NCBI GenBank assembly: GCA_002342685.1
Contig: DDQN01000063.1
Span: 60,546 to 124,545, forward strand
DNA from: Vibrio sp. UBA2441
GTDB taxonomy: Bacteria; Pseudomonadota; Gammaproteobacteria; Enterobacterales; Vibrionaceae
Reading direction: 5' to 3'
DNA: 64,000 nt
Part shown: in pieces, positions 46,631 to 54,298 of the stretch
Numbering within the stretch: the first letter of the stretch is position 1
How the letters are laid out: every line of letters begins with the position of its first letter
Notes under the pieces: generated by a model
What the model was told of the DNA's origin: nothing
The model's input: only the letters and a program-made list of their open reading frames with translations
Database searches by the model: none
Made by a program: the position numbers and the translations under genes

Positions 46631-47445
46631 ATCCTATTTTTGCAGTTGCGTTGAAAGAGTTTCAAGATAGCTTACGCAACCGATGGTTTATCTCAATTAC
46701 TTTTATTTTCTCACTGCTGTCTATCGGTTTGAGCTATTACGGTAGCGTCGCATCAGGTCATATTGGCTCACCTTCACTCTCATCCACTATTGCGAGTTTA
46801 TCAAGTTTATCGGTGTTTATTATTCCACTGATAGCTTTACTACTTTGCTATGATAGTTTTGTTGGCGAGCAAGAGTCAGGAACACTATTGCTATTAATGA
46901 CTTATCCTATCAGCCAAGGTCAGTTGCTATTGGGTAAATTTATTGGACAGGGTGGCGTTATTACACTCGCAACCTTCCTAGGTTTTGGTAGTGCCGCTGT
47001 ACTGCTGAGTTTCACCACTGATATAGAGTCCGTCGTAAGTTCATTTGGTTTATTTATTCTCACCTCTACCTTACTAGGGCTTAGTTTTATTGCCCTTGCC
47101 TACGTGATTAGTTTGCTGGTTTCTGAAAAATCCAAAGCGGCCGGATTCGCTCTCATCATGTGGTTATTCTTTGTGCTGGCTTTCGATTTAGCACTTCTGG
47201 CATTGTTGGTTGGTTCCAGTGATATGATCACACAGCATTCACTGGTACAAATGATGATGTTCAATCCTGCTGACCTATTCCGATTAATTAACTTATCTTC
47301 ACTCAGCACCAGTGATGTTAGTGGTGTGCTTGCAGTGGCGATTAACAGCAGTTACTCAACCAATACTTTGCTTATAGCCATGTTCGCCTGGATAATATTT
47401 CCATTGAGCATTGCATTAATTATTTTTAGACGAAAAACACTATAA
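46627..47445 (+). CDS. nosY: NosY, ABC transporter permease for NosZ maturation
   Basis: Membrane partner of NosF, thought to supply a sulfur species or energy for CuZ assembly. The 272-residue protein has six predicted membrane helices (about 18-38, 55-75, 103-125, 138-160, 172-192 and 245-266) and the ABC-2 family motif YDSFVGEQESGTLLLLMTYP. Start overlaps nosF by 4 bp. An 11-bp gap precedes nosL. Confidence 0.93.
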   Translation: MNPIFAVALKEFQDSLRNRWFISITFIFSLLSIGLSYYGSVASGHIGSPSLSSTIASLSSLSVFIIPLIALLLCYDSFVGEQESGTLLLLMTYPISQGQLLLGKFIGQGGVITLATFLGFGSAAVLLSFTTDIESVVSSFGLFILTSTLLGLSFIALAYVISLLVSEKSKAAGFALIMWLFFVLAFDLALLALLVGSSDMITQHSLVQMMMFNPADLFRLINLSSLSTSDVSGVLAVAINSSYSTNTLLIAMFAWIIFPLSIALIIFRRKTL

Positions 47446-47455
47446 AGAGGCGTCC

Positions 47456-47950
47456 ATGTACAAAATAATCAATACCCAATGGCACTTACTCGTTGCGCTT
47501 TCTGTGTTCTTGGTCGGGTGTGGTGAAGCACCTCAGGAACAGATGTTAAAACAAGCCGTTGCAATCGAAAGCAGTGATGAATGCCATTTGTGCGGAATGA
47601 TCATCTCTAATTTTCCAGGCCCTAAAGGCGAAGCGTACCAATCTGGTAATGACGATATTATGAAATTCTGTTCAACCCGAGATCTGTTTAGCTACTTATT
47701 GCAACCAGAAAACGAAAGACAGATAAAAGAAGTATATGTACATGATATGAGTAAGACACCTTGGCAAAAGCCAGAAGATGACTACTTTATCGACGCCAAG
47801 TCAGCCTGGTTTGTTGTAGGTTCAAATCAGAAAGGGGCAATGGGCCAAACACTCGCCAGCTTCAGTAAACAAGAGCATGCTCAAGCCTTTAGCGAAAATT
47901 ACGGTGGTAAAGTTTATCAATTTAAAGACATCACTATCGATATTCTTTAA
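47456..47950 (+). CDS. nosL: NosL, copper-binding lipoprotein for NosZ
   Basis: NosL is a copper chaperone delivering Cu(I) to NosZ. The 164-residue precursor has a lipoprotein signal with lipobox VGC (Cys22) and the copper-binding CxxCGM motif at 43-48 (DECHLCGMII), which supplies Cys and Met ligands. The remainder resembles MerB-like NosL folds (MKFCSTRDLFSYLL, YFIDAKSAWFVVG). Last gene of the operon. Confidence 0.94.
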   Translation: MYKIINTQWHLLVALSVFLVGCGEAPQEQMLKQAVAIESSDECHLCGMIISNFPGPKGEAYQSGNDDIMKFCSTRDLFSYLLQPENERQIKEVYVHDMSKTPWQKPEDDYFIDAKSAWFVVGSNQKGAMGQTLASFSKQEHAQAFSENYGGKVYQFKDITIDIL

Positions 47951-47963
47951 TCGTTGATTCAAA

Positions 47964-47989
47964 CGCCTTATTTCATCAGAAATAAGGCG
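47964..47989 (+). terminator. Hairpin at the end of the nos operon
   Basis: CGCCTTATTTC-ATCA-GAAATAAGGCG, an 11-bp perfect stem starting 14 bp after the nosL stop. There is no U run after it, so termination efficiency is uncertain; it may define or protect the 3' end. Confidence 0.55.
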
Positions 47990-48152
47990 CTCAAATGCCA
48001 GAAAATTAGAGAACTGGATCAAAATTCAATATCAAATCTTTTAAGATCAACTAGATATCTACTATATTAGTAATAATAGAATATTAAAAAGGGAACATAC
48101 CGACTACAATTAATAAAGCAAAACAGATAAAACTAAGCAATTGATGACTAAC

Positions 48153-48172
48153 TACTGTTTTTATACACAGTA
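48153..48172 (+). promoter_or_regulatory. LexA-like box 1 upstream of the 73-aa gene
   Basis: TACTGTTTTTATACACAGTA has a perfect CTGT-N8-ACAG core and matches the gammaproteobacterial SOS-box consensus TACTGTATATATATACAGTA at 17 of 20 positions by eye. It lies just upstream of a candidate -35 (48178-48183). Confidence 0.75.
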
Positions 48173-48177
48173 AATTA

Positions 48178-48205
48178 TTGACTTGAATAGCATTGACACT
48201 ATACT
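48178..48205 (+). promoter_or_regulatory. Candidate sigma70 promoter of the 73-aa gene
   Basis: TTGACT (48178-48183), 16-bp spacer, TATACT (48200-48205): five of six matches in each hexamer. Transcription would start near 48212, about 29 bp before the ATG. A second TTGACA at 48193 has no good -10. The promoter sits between two LexA-like boxes. Confidence 0.6.
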
Positions 48206-48224
48206 ACTGTATGTAAAGCCAGTA
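48205..48224 (+). promoter_or_regulatory. LexA-like box 2 overlapping the -10 and start of the 73-aa gene
   Basis: TACTGTATGTAAAGCCAGTA matches the SOS-box consensus at 16 of 20 positions; the core is CTGT-N8-CCAG, with one deviation in the right half-site. It overlaps the end of the -10 and the predicted start site, an ideal repression position. Its centre is 52 bp, about five helical turns, from box 1. Confidence 0.6.
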
Positions 48225-48240
48225 TTGCAGGAGGTTAGAT

Positions 48241-48462
48241 ATGTTATCGTTATCTGAAAGGCTCGCTGAAATAAACAAACTTCGCCAGCATGCCATGGCG
48301 GACCCTGAGTTTATTGACTCCGCAAAATCCCATGAAATTGCCATACAGGCAGAATCCGACCCTTTTACCCCTAAATCTAAACCCAATTCAAAAAAGAAAC
48401 GTTTTTCCAGTGTATACAAAGACATTACCTTTGGAGCAGAAAGCACCAGAGATACGCACTAA
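48241..48462 (+). CDS. Hypothetical 73-aa protein, probable SOS-regulated gene
   Basis: I do not recognise this family. The 73-residue product begins MLSLSERLAEINKLRQHAMA, a likely amphipathic helix of about 25 residues, continues with an acidic stretch (HEIAIQAESDPF), and ends in a basic, proline/lysine-rich segment (KSKPNSKKKRFSSVYKD). There is no signal peptide or membrane helix, so it should be cytoplasmic and differ from TisB-like membrane toxins. AGGAGG 6 bases before the ATG supports expression. Two LexA-like boxes bracket its promoter. It stands alone between nosL and convergent gspB. It could be a DNA-damage checkpoint, repair or regulatory factor; function is not inferred. Confidence 0.72.
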   Translation: MLSLSERLAEINKLRQHAMADPEFIDSAKSHEIAIQAESDPFTPKSKPNSKKKRFSSVYKDITFGAESTRDTH

Positions 48463-48483
48463 TACCAATCTGGGTAAGTCGAT

Positions 48484-48515
48484 GTTGTCGCTTCAGTGTT
48501 AGCTGAAGCGACAAC
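48484..48515. terminator. Hairpin between the 73-aa gene and gspB
   Basis: GTTGTCGCTTCAG-TGTTAG-CTGAAGCGACAAC is a 13-bp perfect stem between convergent genes, 21 bp after the 73-aa gene. Flanking U runs are poor on both sides, so it may be a weak bidirectional terminator. Confidence 0.5.
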
Positions 48516-48550
48516 CTTAAAACTACAATGTGCTATACAAGCGGCAACCG

Positions 48551-49342
48551 TTAACCATTCCAGTCATACAACGCCGGAACTTCGATCAGTTCATTTCGAT
48601 ACTCAATGACAATCACCCGAGGTGAGATAGTCACCAACTTCACCTGATCGTCTAACCAATCTCCTTCATACAATTCCTTACCATTAACTTTCACCCAACG
48701 CTGAGCCGTGCTACTAGCATACATATGGGTTTGGAGATTCATCGCAGGAAGTCGACCCGAGTATTGGTTTTCATTGTCGACAAGTTTAATGATTGCTCTG
48801 GATTCGTTATCATCAGAAGCGACATTGCTATTATCTTCGAGCAATGCGTTTTGCACTATTTGTGCTAACTCTGGAGAAAGTTCACTGAGATCCAATGAGT
48901 CGAGATGCAGATCATCTTGAGTTTTATTTGCTACTAACTGAACTTGTTCTGTTTTCACTGGCGGGCTATAACTCTCTATAGCTTCGGACTGTTTAACCGC
49001 GACCTTATCAAGTTGTTTATTTACTTTTACTAACGGTGTTAACGGACCAATTTCAGGGTAAGTTAAGATTTTAGCCAATGGTTCAGATGGCTGCGCTACC
49101 TGAGCATCTATAACCTGTTGCTCAGCCAATAATTGCGCCCTTTTATCCTGCCAATCTCGTTGAACCATATAAACGTGAAATACTAAAAATAGAGTAACCG
49201 GGAGCAATACAATGATCGTTAACAAAACAAGGCTCGGCTTACGCGACGCTTTGTTCGCCCCTTTTTCTACATTTCTGTTATTGGCGAAATTAGCTTGATG
49301 GCTCTGTTCAGATTGCGCTAATGCTTTCATTATTTGGGACAT
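48551..49342 (-). CDS. gspB: General secretion pathway protein GspB (ExeB)
   Basis: GspB forms an inner-membrane complex with GspA that helps insert and assemble the type II secretion secretin through peptidoglycan. The 263-residue protein has a short cytoplasmic N-terminus (MSQIMKALAQSEQ), one membrane helix (about 37-59), a variable periplasmic linker and the C-terminal T2SS-B domain (about 190-263; RWVKVNGKELYEGDWLDDQV, IVIEYRNELIEVPALYDW). The start overlaps the gspA stop (TAATG). Confidence 0.9.
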   Translation of the reverse strand: MSQIMKALAQSEQSHQANFANNRNVEKGANKASRKPSLVLLTIIVLLPVTLFLVFHVYMVQRDWQDKRAQLLAEQQVIDAQVAQPSEPLAKILTYPEIGPLTPLVKVNKQLDKVAVKQSEAIESYSPPVKTEQVQLVANKTQDDLHLDSLDLSELSPELAQIVQNALLEDNSNVASDDNESRAIIKLVDNENQYSGRLPAMNLQTHMYASSTAQRWVKVNGKELYEGDWLDDQVKLVTISPRVIVIEYRNELIEVPALYDWNG

Positions 49343-50952
49343 TAGTTTTCGACTCCCATATCAACAGACATCAGTTTTGGTGCCGACTCATTAATTAGCT
49401 TGTCCAGTATTTTCAACGTTTTATTACCAACAACGCCATCAGAATCTAAACCTTGCCAGGTTTGAAATGCCATCACCTTGCTTTCCAATGCCTTATCAAA
49501 AAAACTCGTGTGACTTGGTTCTTCACCCAACACTTTGGAAATTAAGCTATCCAATATTTCTACCTGCTTCCCTTCGTTATTTAATCTCAGAGTGCGATTT
49601 ATCTCGCTATACCAGAGCGACAAGTATTGTCCATTCCAAACCTCATTAAGCCAGGAAAGAGGAACCTGAATTCGCTGGTCTTTGTTAAGAAGCTCTGCCG
49701 TTTCATTATTGGCAGCATAAAGTACAACATAAGAAATGATGCCTTCTTGTTGCAAACTAAGAACCACTGGCCTGCCCTCTAAAAGAAGCTCATTCCATTG
49801 TGCATGCCGTTGTTCACATCGATAAGGCAAACCTTCCGATAGGCATTCAGCGGTCAATACAGAAGCTCTCACACCCCAAAGCTTGTACAGAACTTGCATC
49901 GCATCCAGAGAACTGCTGCTTGCCTGTAAAAAATGCTGAAGTTGCCGCTCGTCATTGTTGTCCCGAACCATAGGTTTTGATTGCACGACAGGCAAGGGTT
50001 CAAGCTGGTTCTGAATAATACTCGTCAAGCGATCCCCAGACTGGTAAACCCCTCCGGTTAAAACCAAACTAGCGAGTATTGCCGTAAGGTAAGGTAATTT
50101 ATGATTAAATGGCTTTTCATCATCCTGAATAGACACCATTGGAGCCTGAAAACTCATCACATCCTGACAAGCTTTTTCAGCTTGATGAGCCGAAACCTCT
50201 TTTTCACCGCTATAAAATGCATAAAGCAGTGCTTTGTCACAAATCAAATTGATAAGTCTGGGAACACCCTGAGAAAATTTAGCAATTAACTTAGTCGCCT
50301 TGGTAGAAATTAACTGCTTTTCACCACCAGCGACGTGTAGCCGAAATTCGATGTACTGAGTCACTTCCTTCTCAGATAAAGGCAATAAGTGATAACGACC
50401 AGTGATCCTCTGAGCCAACTGCCTTAACTCCGCTGTTTGCAGTTTTTGTTGCAGTTCAGGCTGGCCGACCAGCAGCACTTTGAGCAACTTTTGGCTATCC
50501 GTTTCAAGGTTGGTCAATAAACGTAACTGTTCCAAAACCTGAGCCGATAGATGTTGAGCTTCATCTATCAGTAGAAGGGTCTGAATTCCTTTACTGTGAT
50601 TATCCAAAAGATACTGATAGATCCCCTGAGTAAACTGTTTTAACGAAGCATTTGTTGGGTATTCAATATCAAATTCATCACAAATGGCTTCCAATAAATC
50701 AGATTCAGAAAAAGTAGGATTAAGTATCAAGCCTGCTTTTACATTATCATTCAGTGAAGCAAGCATCGCTTTCGAAACCGTTGTTTTCCCCGTACCGACT
50801 TCACCGGTTAACATAGCAAATCCACCACCTTCACCTAACCCGGCCTGAAGGTGTCCCATGGCTTCACGATGTCGTGAACTTAAAAACAGGTATCTCGCAC
50901 TAGGAACTATTGAAAAAGGAAGCTCAATAAATCCAAAGTAATCCTTATACAT
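49342..50952 (-). CDS. gspA: General secretion pathway ATPase GspA (ExeA)
   Basis: GspA is an AAA+ ATPase spanning the inner membrane that, with GspB, remodels or binds peptidoglycan for secretin assembly. Start is ATG 50952; the preceding GTG is in frame. The 536-residue protein has Walker A GEVGTGKT (50-57), Walker B LLLIDEAQHLS (about 125-135), a membrane segment near 285-303, a C39-peptidase-like region (about 345-450) and a C-terminal peptidoglycan-binding domain (FQTWQGLDSDGVVGNKTLKIL). This ATPase family also includes transposon TnsC-like proteins, but the domain set and gspB neighbour are decisive. Confidence 0.92.
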   Translation of the reverse strand: MYKDYFGFIELPFSIVPSARYLFLSSRHREAMGHLQAGLGEGGGFAMLTGEVGTGKTTVSKAMLASLNDNVKAGLILNPTFSESDLLEAICDEFDIEYPTNASLKQFTQGIYQYLLDNHSKGIQTLLLIDEAQHLSAQVLEQLRLLTNLETDSQKLLKVLLVGQPELQQKLQTAELRQLAQRITGRYHLLPLSEKEVTQYIEFRLHVAGGEKQLISTKATKLIAKFSQGVPRLINLICDKALLYAFYSGEKEVSAHQAEKACQDVMSFQAPMVSIQDDEKPFNHKLPYLTAILASLVLTGGVYQSGDRLTSIIQNQLEPLPVVQSKPMVRDNNDERQLQHFLQASSSSLDAMQVLYKLWGVRASVLTAECLSEGLPYRCEQRHAQWNELLLEGRPVVLSLQQEGIISYVVLYAANNETAELLNKDQRIQVPLSWLNEVWNGQYLSLWYSEINRTLRLNNEGKQVEILDSLISKVLGEEPSHTSFFDKALESKVMAFQTWQGLDSDGVVGNKTLKILDKLINESAPKLMSVDMGVEN

Positions 50953-51043
50953 CACTTATTCTCTTCTTTTACAGTTCAGGAAAAGTACCATTGACTGCTA
51001 GAATGTAAAGCCCTAACGTCCGAACTTTATTGGGAGCTCACTT

Positions 51044-52267
51044 TTGCAGATCTATCTTGTCGGTGGCGCCGTCAGAGACAAACTACTTAACCTGCCCGTT
51101 TATGACAATGATTGGGTAGTCGTCGGAACCACACCAAAGCATATGTTATCACTCGGTTTTCAAACAGTAGGCAAAGAATTTCCGGTGTTTTTACATCCAA
51201 AAACCAAAGAAGAGCATGCCCTTGCCCGAACCGAGCGAAAAACAGGATCCGGTTATACTGGATTCGAATGTTATTTTTCAGAAGATACCACACTTGAAGA
51301 AGATCTTATTCGCCGGGATCTCACCATTAATGCCATGGCTATGGACGATACCGGGCAGCTTATTGACCCCTATGGTGGTAAAAAAGACATTCAGGACAAG
51401 ATACTACGTCATGTATCCGACGCATTTGTAGAAGACCCGCTACGAGTATTACGAGTCGCCCGATTTGCAGCAAAGCTGGCTCATTTAGGTTTTGAAGTAG
51501 CTCCAGAAACACAAGTACTAATGCAACAGATAACCCAGTCAGGAGAGTTAAATCACCTGACACAAGAACGTGTCTGGCAGGAATGGCAAAAGTCACTATT
51601 GACACCAAATCCTGAAGTATTCTTATCAGTATTAAGAGAGTGTGGTGCATTAAATGTCATATTACCGGAATTAGATTGCTTGTTTGGCGTTCCTCAACCA
51701 GAAAAATGGCACCCAGAAATAGATACTGGCATTCATACGCTGATGGTCGCCAAACAATCCGCTCTATTGAGCCCGTTGCCGCAAGTCCGTTTTGCCGCGC
51801 AGGTCCATGACTTAGGAAAAGGCGTCACCCCACAAGCCGAGTGGCCTAGTCACAAAATGCACGCCAATACCGGGCTTAACATTATTAAAACGCTATGCGA
51901 ACGAGTCCGGGTCCCTAACGATTACAAAGAGCTCGCGCTGGCAGTATGTGCCCAGCATTCCAATGTCCATAGAGCAGACGAACTAAAGCCATCCACCCTA
52001 TTAAAGATCTTCAATAAACTGGATGTGTGGCGCAAGCCCGAAAAACTTGACCAGGTACTGATCACCTGCGAAGCGGATCACCGAGGCCGCAAAGGCCACG
52101 AAGATCAACCCTACCCTCAGAACACTTTATTCAAAAAAGCATATCAGGCGGCTTTGTCTGTAGATGTACAAACCATCATTGCCGACGGCTTTCAAGGCAA
52201 AGCAATAAGAGATGAAATGGAAAAAAGAAGGATAGAGGCGATAAGAGAGATATTGGGAGATGGGTAA
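51044..52267 (+). CDS. cca: CCA-adding tRNA nucleotidyltransferase
   Basis: Adds or repairs the 3' CCA of tRNAs. Start is TTG 51044, with GGGAG 7 bases upstream and the family N-terminus MQIYLVGGAVRD immediately; no usable ATG is near. The 407-residue protein has GGAVRD (7-12), catalytic D21-N-D23, RRDLTINAMA, DPLRVLRVARFAAKL and an HD-type domain (VHDLGKG, KMHANTG), so it is the bacterial class II enzyme with phosphatase/phosphodiesterase domain. The last codons and the TAA lie inside the heptad repeat array. Confidence 0.95.
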   Translation: MQIYLVGGAVRDKLLNLPVYDNDWVVVGTTPKHMLSLGFQTVGKEFPVFLHPKTKEEHALARTERKTGSGYTGFECYFSEDTTLEEDLIRRDLTINAMAMDDTGQLIDPYGGKKDIQDKILRHVSDAFVEDPLRVLRVARFAAKLAHLGFEVAPETQVLMQQITQSGELNHLTQERVWQEWQKSLLTPNPEVFLSVLRECGALNVILPELDCLFGVPQPEKWHPEIDTGIHTLMVAKQSALLSPLPQVRFAAQVHDLGKGVTPQAEWPSHKMHANTGLNIIKTLCERVRVPNDYKELALAVCAQHSNVHRADELKPSTLLKIFNKLDVWRKPEKLDQVLITCEADHRGRKGHEDQPYPQNTLFKKAYQAALSVDVQTIIADGFQGKAIRDEMEKRRIEAIREILGDG

Positions 52268-52410
52268 TGGGTTATAGGTTGTGGGTTATAGGTTATAGGT
52301 TGTGGGTTATAGGTTGTGGGTTGTGGGTTGTGGGTTGTGGGTTGTGGGTGACAAAAACAGTTCGTTACCCTTAGGGCAACGCCCGTCAGATAACCCATCA
52401 CCCGTTACCC
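52259..52410. repeat. Heptameric repeat, locus 3: G-rich and C-rich arms overlapping the cca stop
   Basis: Left arm (52259-52349): thirteen consecutive 7-bp units (GATGGGT, AATGGGT, TATAGGT, TGTGGGT and mixtures), ending in five identical TGTGGGT that give a G-quadruplex-type series of GGG tracts spaced by four bases. Right arm (52390-52410): ATAACCC, ATCACCC, GTTACCC, the complementary sense. Between them a small GGGC-AAC-GCCC hairpin occurs. The cca TAA (52265-52267) is inside the second unit. The array separates convergent cca and uppP and could serve as terminator. Confidence 0.88.
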
Positions 52411-52419
52411 CACTGGCTT

Positions 52420-53223
52420 TTAGCCAAACATCAGCAGCCCGAACAGTCCGACACCCAGTATCAAGCGGTAGATCACAAATGGCATCATACCCATTCTGGA
52501 AATCAGTTTTAAGAAAAAATGAATACAGAAATAAGCACTAATAAACGACGTCACAATACCGGTCGCCAACATTCCGAGATGCACAGATTCACCACTGATG
52601 ACCAGTTTAAGCCCCAAATAACTGCCGGCTAATGCAATGATAGGAATCGACATCAGAAACGAGAAACGTGCCGCCGCTTCACGAGTGAAGCCTAGATAAA
52701 GTGCCGCAGTAATGGTTGCGCCAGAACGAGAGGTGCCCGGAATCAGTGCTAACGCTTGAGAAACACCAATAAACAGAGACTTTTTCCAGTCTGCTGCATA
52801 TTCATCGTCGGCAAAGGTGCCTCTTTTATCAACCCACCAAAGCAACAAGGCAAACACCACCGTCGTTGTGGCAATCACCCATGCACTTCTTAGATACAGC
52901 TCGATGAAATCCTTCATGAACAGACCAACCACACAGGCCGGAATGGTGGCTAATACGATCATCCATGCCAGTTTCGCTTCTTTGCTTCGATCCCCTTTAA
53001 ACAGTGAACCAAGCAGTGCGCTAAACAAAGTGACCACTTCTTTTCTGAAGTAGATCACCACCGCGGCTAACGTGCCCACGTGAACAGCCACATCAAATGA
53101 TAACCCTTGATCTTCCCAGCCTAATATCGCCGAAGGCAAGATCAAATGTGCTGAACTGGAAATTGGTAAAAACTCTGTTAATCCCTGTATCAGGGCTAAC
53201 ATAAACGCTTCAAAATAAGTCAT
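52420..53223 (-). CDS. uppP: Undecaprenyl-diphosphate phosphatase UppP (BacA)
   Basis: Dephosphorylates undecaprenyl pyrophosphate to recycle the lipid carrier for peptidoglycan and LPS; overexpression gives bacitracin resistance. The 267-residue membrane protein has about eight hydrophobic segments and both signature loops: GLTEFLPISSSAHLIL (about 15-30) and LIPGTSRSGATITAALYLGF (about 160-179). Length fits the family. It starts directly after the folK stop. Confidence 0.95.
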   Translation of the reverse strand: MTYFEAFMLALIQGLTEFLPISSSAHLILPSAILGWEDQGLSFDVAVHVGTLAAVVIYFRKEVVTLFSALLGSLFKGDRSKEAKLAWMIVLATIPACVVGLFMKDFIELYLRSAWVIATTTVVFALLLWWVDKRGTFADDEYAADWKKSLFIGVSQALALIPGTSRSGATITAALYLGFTREAAARFSFLMSIPIIALAGSYLGLKLVISGESVHLGMLATGIVTSFISAYFCIHFFLKLISRMGMMPFVIYRLILGVGLFGLLMFG

Positions 53224-53715
53224 TTAACAACCATCAAATTGAAAATCCACTTTAGTAAGGGATTCAAGGTTACTCATATTCAACCAAATATCTTTGATCA
53301 TACGTCCATCATTTGGGATGACTAGATCTGGACATAGTTCATAAAGTGGCTGAATAACAAACGGATAACGATAAATATCATCTCTCGGAATTTGTGGCGA
53401 TGCCACTGAAACGATATCGCCAAAAAGAATGATGTCCAAATCCAATGCTCTGTCCTGAAACTTTTGAGCGTCTTCCTTTCGACCCGATTTTATTTCAATG
53501 TTACGTAATGCTTGTGAAAAAAGTGTCAAATCCAGATGAGTATCCATCTGAACAACAAAGTTAAAGAATGGAGAACTATCAAAGTCAACCGATGCACAAT
53601 CATAGACGGTTGAGACAATAATATTGCTTCCCAACGATGACAGTTCAGTGATCGCCAAGCGAGCATTAAACTCTCGCTCAATGTTACTCCCTACTCCAAC
53701 GTAAGTTGTTGTCAT
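53224..53715 (-). CDS. folK: FolK-like 2-amino-4-hydroxy-6-hydroxymethyldihydropteridine pyrophosphokinase
   Basis: HPPK family protein expected to pyrophosphorylate the pterin made by FolB. The 163-residue protein shows YVGVGSN-IERE near the N-terminus (usual form ALGSNLGDR), FNFVVQMDT, and RALDLDIILFGD with the Mg-binding LDLD. The catalytic loop normally containing RERWGPR is altered to GRKEDAQKFQDR, so the usual first arginine environment differs. It may be a second, divergent HPPK; a canonical folK elsewhere cannot be judged here. ATG overlaps the folB stop (ATGA). Confidence 0.8.
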   Translation of the reverse strand: MTTTYVGVGSNIEREFNARLAITELSSLGSNIIVSTVYDCASVDFDSSPFFNFVVQMDTHLDLTLFSQALRNIEIKSGRKEDAQKFQDRALDLDIILFGDIVSVASPQIPRDDIYRYPFVIQPLYELCPDLVIPNDGRMIKDIWLNMSNLESLTKVDFQFDGC

Positions 53716-54071
53716 CGACAGCCTCGTTCAATCACAACACCCACACCTTTCGCCTGAGGCACTGCACCCGGCTTAGTTAATCGAATTTTGACCCACGGGA
53801 CAGAAAAACGCTGCATAATTAATTCTGCCACTTCTTCAGCCACACGCTCAACAAGCAAAAAGCGCCCATTAATAATATGATCTATGATAGCTTGGCTTAC
53901 CTTGGCGTAATCCAATGCCAGTTCAACGTCATCACTTTTTCCAGCGGGTTTGTTGTCGTGAGCCATTTCAATATCGAGTACTAACTTCTGCTTAATCTCT
54001 TGTTCCCAGTCATAAACACCGATGGTGGTAATCACTTCAAGCTGCTCAATAAATACAATATCTAAAGCCAT
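53712..54071 (-). CDS. folB: Dihydroneopterin aldolase FolB
   Basis: Converts 7,8-dihydroneopterin to 6-hydroxymethyl-dihydropterin and glycolaldehyde in folate synthesis. Start 54071 (MALDIVFIEQLEVITTIGVYDWE) has AGGA upstream and gives 119 residues, the family length (E. coli 122); a 10-codon extension is disfavoured. Conserved elements are GVYDWEQE, the central LDYAKVSQAI and the C-terminal VKIRLTKPGAVPQAKGVGV with the catalytic lysine region. It precedes folK in the same unit and diverges from plsY, as in E. coli. Confidence 0.93.
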   Translation of the reverse strand: MALDIVFIEQLEVITTIGVYDWEQEIKQKLVLDIEMAHDNKPAGKSDDVELALDYAKVSQAIIDHIINGRFLLVERVAEEVAELIMQRFSVPWVKIRLTKPGAVPQAKGVGVVIERGCR

Positions 54072-54298
54072 TATTATTCCTATATTTTCCTTTTCAATCA
54101 TTCATTCGAAGGATGATAGCCTTATTTAATCGACCATTTTGTTCGAACGAAGCGAAATACACGAGCGAAATCACCTTTTTAGCTTGCTAAAATAAGATAA
54201 AATGAAGATTAGCAACAGGTCGGATACCCATAAACCCCAAAAAGACGTATTATTTTTTAGCCAGATACTTTACTCGTTTTTTACCCGATAGGATAGTT

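Noticed and set aside
40161..47950. nos operon as a recent foreign insertion by base composition
   Set aside because: By eye its GC content and codon use are like the neighbours; no IS, integrase or tRNA flanks it. Only the synteny argument remains.
48204..48446. 80-codon minus-strand ORF opposite the 73-aa gene
   Set aside because: No SD; the plus-strand frame has a consensus SD, promoter and operators.
49342..50952. Transposition ATPase (TnsC/ExeA-like) as part of a mobile element
   Set aside because: The C-terminal C39-like and peptidoglycan-binding domains plus adjacent gspB identify it as type II secretion GspA.
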